Origin: Arthrobacter antibioticus
GTDB lineage: Bacteria; Actinomycetota; Actinomycetes; Actinomycetales; Micrococcaceae
DNA: 64,000 bases
NCBI RefSeq assembly: GCF_030063205.1
Contig: NZ_JASISQ010000005.1
Location: 62,001-126,000, forward strand
Reading direction: 5' to 3'
This document shows positions 61,338 through 64,000 of the stretch, piece by piece (the stretch's first letter is position 1; the number at the start of each line of letters is the position of its first letter). The translations under genes were made by a program, and so were the position numbers. The notes below the pieces were generated by a model. It ran no database searches. It was given only the letters and a program-made list of their open reading frames with translations, and was not told where the DNA came from.

Positions 61338-62411
61338 TTAGAGCTGGGTGCCCAACTTGAACCCGCGTTCCTCGCCCGGTTCGCGGGTGTAAGAGAAGCC
61401 GTCAGCGCCCACCGTGACGGCCATTTCGGAAGTGTCGGTGCGCTTGATGACCGGCTGCGGATTGCCGTCCAGGTCCAGGACCAGGGAGGCTTCGGTGTAC
61501 CAGGATGGGACCACGGCGTTGCCCCACCAGTCGCGGCGCTGGTTGTCATGGACATCCCATGTGATGGTGGGGTTGTCCGGGTCACCGGTGTAGTAGTCCT
61601 GAGTGTAGATCTCCACACGGTGGTCATCCGGGTCAAGGATGTACAGGTAGAACGCGTTGGAGACGCCGTGGCGGCCGGGGCCGCGTTCGATCCGGTCGGA
61701 AATGCGCAGCGCACCCATCTTGTCGCAGATCTGGATGATGTTGTGCTTCTCATGCGTGGCGAAGGCAACGTGGTGCATGCGGGGTCCGTCGCCGCCCGTC
61801 AGGGCCGTGTCATGGACGGTCTGCTTGCGGTGCATCCAGGCGGCGTAGGTGACGCCGTCGGAGTCCTTGATGTCCTCGGAGACGCGGAAGCCCAGGTCCT
61901 CTAAGTACTTGCGCCCGCGCGGCACATCGGGGGTGACCTGGTTGAAGTGGTCCAGCCGGACCAGTTCGCCGGCGGAGTACAGGTCATAGCGTTGGGTGAG
62001 GCGCTCCACATGTTCGGTCTCGTAGAAGAACTCGTAGGGGAAGCCCAGTGGGTCCTCAACGCGGACGGAGTCGCCAATGCCCTTGGTGAAGCCGTCCTTG
62101 CGGCGCTCGGTGCGGCAGCCCATCTCCTTGTAATAGGTTTCGGCGGCGTCTACCTCGGCAGGGGACTTCACCCGGTAGGCGAAAGCGGCGACGGCGGCGA
62201 GGGGGCCCTTGCGCAACACCAGGTTGTGGTGGATGAACTCCTCCAGGGAGCGCAAGTAGATGGTGTTCTCGTCTTCTTCAGTGACGTGCAGACCCAGCAC
62301 GTCCACGTAGAACTCGCGGGACTTGGCCAGGTCGGTGACCACGAGTTCCATGTAAGCGCAGCGGACAATATCCGGTGCCGGGGCGGTGGGGGTTGGGACA
62401 AAGTTGGTCAT
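61338..62411 (-). CDS. hpaD: Homoprotocatechuate 2,3-dioxygenase
   Basis: Extradiol ring-cleavage enzyme converting 3,4-dihydroxyphenylacetate to 5-carboxymethyl-2-hydroxymuconic semialdehyde; 357 residues, two VOC-type domains. The metal ligands His155 (RLDHFNQV), His214 (RMHHVAFATH) and Glu267 (HRVEIYTQ) occupy the same numbers as in Arthrobacter globiformis MndD, a Mn enzyme, and the closely similar Brevibacterium Fe enzyme, so the metal cannot be told. GAGGAG lies 6-7 nt before the ATG. It follows hpaE by 55 nt. Confidence 0.95.
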   Translation of the reverse strand: MTNFVPTPTAPAPDIVRCAYMELVVTDLAKSREFYVDVLGLHVTEEDENTIYLRSLEEFIHHNLVLRKGPLAAVAAFAYRVKSPAEVDAAETYYKEMGCRTERRKDGFTKGIGDSVRVEDPLGFPYEFFYETEHVERLTQRYDLYSAGELVRLDHFNQVTPDVPRGRKYLEDLGFRVSEDIKDSDGVTYAAWMHRKQTVHDTALTGGDGPRMHHVAFATHEKHNIIQICDKMGALRISDRIERGPGRHGVSNAFYLYILDPDDHRVEIYTQDYYTGDPDNPTITWDVHDNQRRDWWGNAVVPSWYTEASLVLDLDGNPQPVIKRTDTSEMAVTVGADGFSYTREPGEERGFKLGTQL

Positions 62412-62466
62412 GATTTACTCCTCGTTGAGTGGGGGATGCCTGATGCGAGATGCTGGTGGGAGGTGC

Positions 62467-63972
62467 TTATTCGCTGGCGGAGGCACCGAATTTTGGGGTG
62501 TGGACAGCACCGAGCGTGATGTGCACGGCCTGCTGATCGGTGTAGAAGTCGATGGAGCGGAAGCCGCCCTCATGACCCAATCCTGATGCCTTGACCCCGC
62601 CGAACGGGGTACGCAGATCACGCACGTTGTGACTGTTCAGCCAGACCATGCCGGCCTCGACGTTCTGGGCGAAGTTGTGGGCACGGGTCAGGTTCTGCGT
62701 CCAAATGTAGGCGGCGAGCCCGTACTTGACGCCGTTGGCCAACTCCAGGGCCTCTTCGTCGGTGTCGAAGGGGGTGATGGCGACAACGGGGCCGAAGATT
62801 TCCTCCTGGAAGATCCGTGCCTCGGGTTTCACATCGGCAAAGACGGTGGGGGCCACGTAGTTGCCGTGCTCCAGCCCCTCTGGGCGCCCGCCGCCAGCCA
62901 GCAGTCGGCCCTCTGACTTGCCAATGTCAACGTAAGACATGACCTTGTTGTAGTGCTCGGGGTGGACCAGGGCGCCCACCTCGGTCTTGGGGTCGTGCGG
63001 GTCACCGACCACGATGTTCTTGGCACGTGCGGCGTATTTTTCACAGAATTCGTCGTAGATGGAACGCTCCACCAGAATGCGTGAGCCAGCCGTGCAGCGC
63101 TCGCCGTTAAGGGAGAAAACGCCGAACAGTGCGGAGTCGATCGCGGCGTCGAAGTCAGCGTCGGCAAACACCACGCACGGGCTCTTGCCGCCCAGTTCCA
63201 TGGACAGGCCTTTCAAGTTCGTGGCGGCGTTGCGGAAGATGGTTTGGCCGGTGGTGGTTTCGCCGGTGAAGGAGATCAGCGGGACGTCGGGGTGCTTGAC
63301 GAGTGCGTCTCCTGCTTCTTCGCCGAGGCCGTTGACCAGGTTGAACACACCCTGGGGGAGTCCGGCTTCGTCGAAGATTCCGGCCCACAGTGAGGCGGAG
63401 AGCGGGGTGAACTCAGCCGGCTTGAGCACCACGGTGCAACCGGAAGCCAGTGAGGGGGCCAGCTTCCAGGATTCGAGCATGAACGGCGTGTTCCAGGGGG
63501 TGATGAGCCCGGCAACACCGATCGGCTTGCGGTTCACATAGTTGATCTGGGAGCCGGGGACCTTCATGGCGTCGTCGAACTGGGCCACGATCAAGTCGGC
63601 AAAGAAGCGGAAGTTCTCTGCGGCGCGCATGGCCTGGCCGCGTGCCTGGGTGATGGGCAGGCCGGAGTCAAAGCTCTCCAGCTCGGCCAAACGAGCTTCC
63701 TGGGCTTCCACGGCGTCGGCGATCTTGTTCAGGATGCGTGAACGCTCGCGCGGCTTCATGCGCGGCCACGGCCCGTCGTTGAAGGCCCTGGTTGCGGCGG
63801 CCACGGCCAGGTCGATGTCTTCCTTCTGGCCAGCGGCAGCGGTGGCGTAGTTGGTGTTCGAGACGGGGTTCAGGACGTCAAACGTTGCACCGTTGACGGA
63901 ATCGACGAACTTTCCGTCAATGTAGTGCTGAATGCGGGTGGGAAGGTTTTCCGGGACGTAGTGATCAGCCAT
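62467..63972 (-). CDS. hpaE: 5-Carboxymethyl-2-hydroxymuconic semialdehyde dehydrogenase
   Basis: NAD-dependent aldehyde dehydrogenase oxidising the HpaD product; 501 residues, normal length. Conserved elements are ITPWNTPFMLESWKLAPSLA, FTGETTTG, the general-base segment MELGGKSPCVVFADAD, the nucleophile cysteine in LNGERCTAGSRILV, and EEIFGPVVAITPF, with the C-terminal NVRDLRTPFGGVKASGLGHEGG cut here into NVRDLRTPFGGVKASG. AAAGGA lies 7 nt before the ATG at 63972. It is the first hpa gene in the window; any further upstream members lie beyond position 64000. Confidence 0.92.
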   Translation of the reverse strand: MADHYVPENLPTRIQHYIDGKFVDSVNGATFDVLNPVSNTNYATAAAGQKEDIDLAVAAATRAFNDGPWPRMKPRERSRILNKIADAVEAQEARLAELESFDSGLPITQARGQAMRAAENFRFFADLIVAQFDDAMKVPGSQINYVNRKPIGVAGLITPWNTPFMLESWKLAPSLASGCTVVLKPAEFTPLSASLWAGIFDEAGLPQGVFNLVNGLGEEAGDALVKHPDVPLISFTGETTTGQTIFRNAATNLKGLSMELGGKSPCVVFADADFDAAIDSALFGVFSLNGERCTAGSRILVERSIYDEFCEKYAARAKNIVVGDPHDPKTEVGALVHPEHYNKVMSYVDIGKSEGRLLAGGGRPEGLEHGNYVAPTVFADVKPEARIFQEEIFGPVVAITPFDTDEEALELANGVKYGLAAYIWTQNLTRAHNFAQNVEAGMVWLNSHNVRDLRTPFGGVKASGLGHEGGFRSIDFYTDQQAVHITLGAVHTPKFGASASE

Positions 63973-64000
63973 TGAGTTGGTCCTTTTCTTCAGTGCTGGG

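Overview
The window looks like chromosomal DNA of a high-GC Gram-positive bacterium of the Micrococcaceae, most likely Arthrobacter or a close relative. The pointers are topoisomerase I with a Lys/Ala-rich tail, a 32-residue bS22-type ribosomal protein beside a BldC-like regulator, Rex, a RamB-type glyoxylate regulator, KtrAB, an AcuC-like deacetylase, RNase J, and a homoprotocatechuate dioxygenase that matches my recollection of the Arthrobacter globiformis Mn enzyme down to its metal-ligand positions. No rRNA, tRNA, CRISPR array, intact transposase or prophage was seen. Most of the window is ordinary core genome; accessory character is concentrated at about 18.5-21.6 kb and 52-62 kb.

Layout. 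0.2-4.8 kb: DUF421 membrane protein, a WYL regulator divergent from a VOC protein across a perfect operator-like palindrome, a methyltransferase and an MgtC-like protein. 4.9-10.8 kb: topA, a Ppx/GppA phosphatase overlapping a TIM-barrel epimerase-like gene, proC. 10.9-14.8 kb (minus): an overlapping three-gene unit of two O6-alkylguanine-DNA alkyltransferases flanking an ECF-type sigma factor, then ktrA/ktrB. 14.9-18.5 kb: acuC, an ArsR regulator with a long tail, gdhA. 18.5-21.6 kb: a seven-copy hexanucleotide repeat, a YesU-like protein, a DadA-like oxidase and a decayed Gfo/Idh/MocA gene. 21.6-28.3 kb: a DAHP synthase behind a candidate aromatic-amino-acid attenuator, bldC-like, bS22, a HAD-IB phosphatase, glutaredoxin, rex, two Pro-rich membrane proteins, a YceI protein. 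28.4-33.4 kb: histidine phosphatase and the resA-ccdA-resB-ccsB cytochrome c maturation genes. 33.4-40.1 kb: DoxX-like protein, trimethylamine-type flavin monooxygenase, ABC-F protein, OsmC protein, and a GntR regulator divergent from an ACC deaminase (acdS). 40.4-47.2 kb: a heterodimeric ABC exporter with one degenerate ATP site, RNase J, an S4-domain protein, a FrnE-like DsbA protein. 47.4-52.2 kb: glyoxylate shunt (aceB, aceA) divergent from a ramB-like regulator. 52.3-64 kb: two poorly characterised genes, an aromatic-ring FAD monooxygenase, a large SF1 helicase-nuclease, an MhuD-like haem oxygenase, and the lower homoprotocatechuate meta-cleavage operon hpaE-hpaD-hpaH-hpaI with a residual 3' end of a semialdehyde dehydrogenase gene.

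Functional links. HpaD, HpaE, HpaH and HpaI carry out ring cleavage, aldehyde oxidation, hydration and aldol cleavage of homoprotocatechuate. The product succinic semialdehyde would need a dehydrogenase, of which only a 3' relic remains here; the isomerase/decarboxylase steps are not in the window. AceA/AceB with RamB serve growth on C2 compounds. The Res/Ccs genes attach haem to c-type cytochromes and sit downstream of the Rex redox regulator.

The items most worth a second look are the Trp-Tyr-Ala-Tyr-Phe leader peptide before the DAHP synthase, the alkyltransferase-sigma-alkyltransferase unit, the helicase-nuclease inside a catabolic cluster, the regulator palindromes, and three very long perfect intergenic palindromes.
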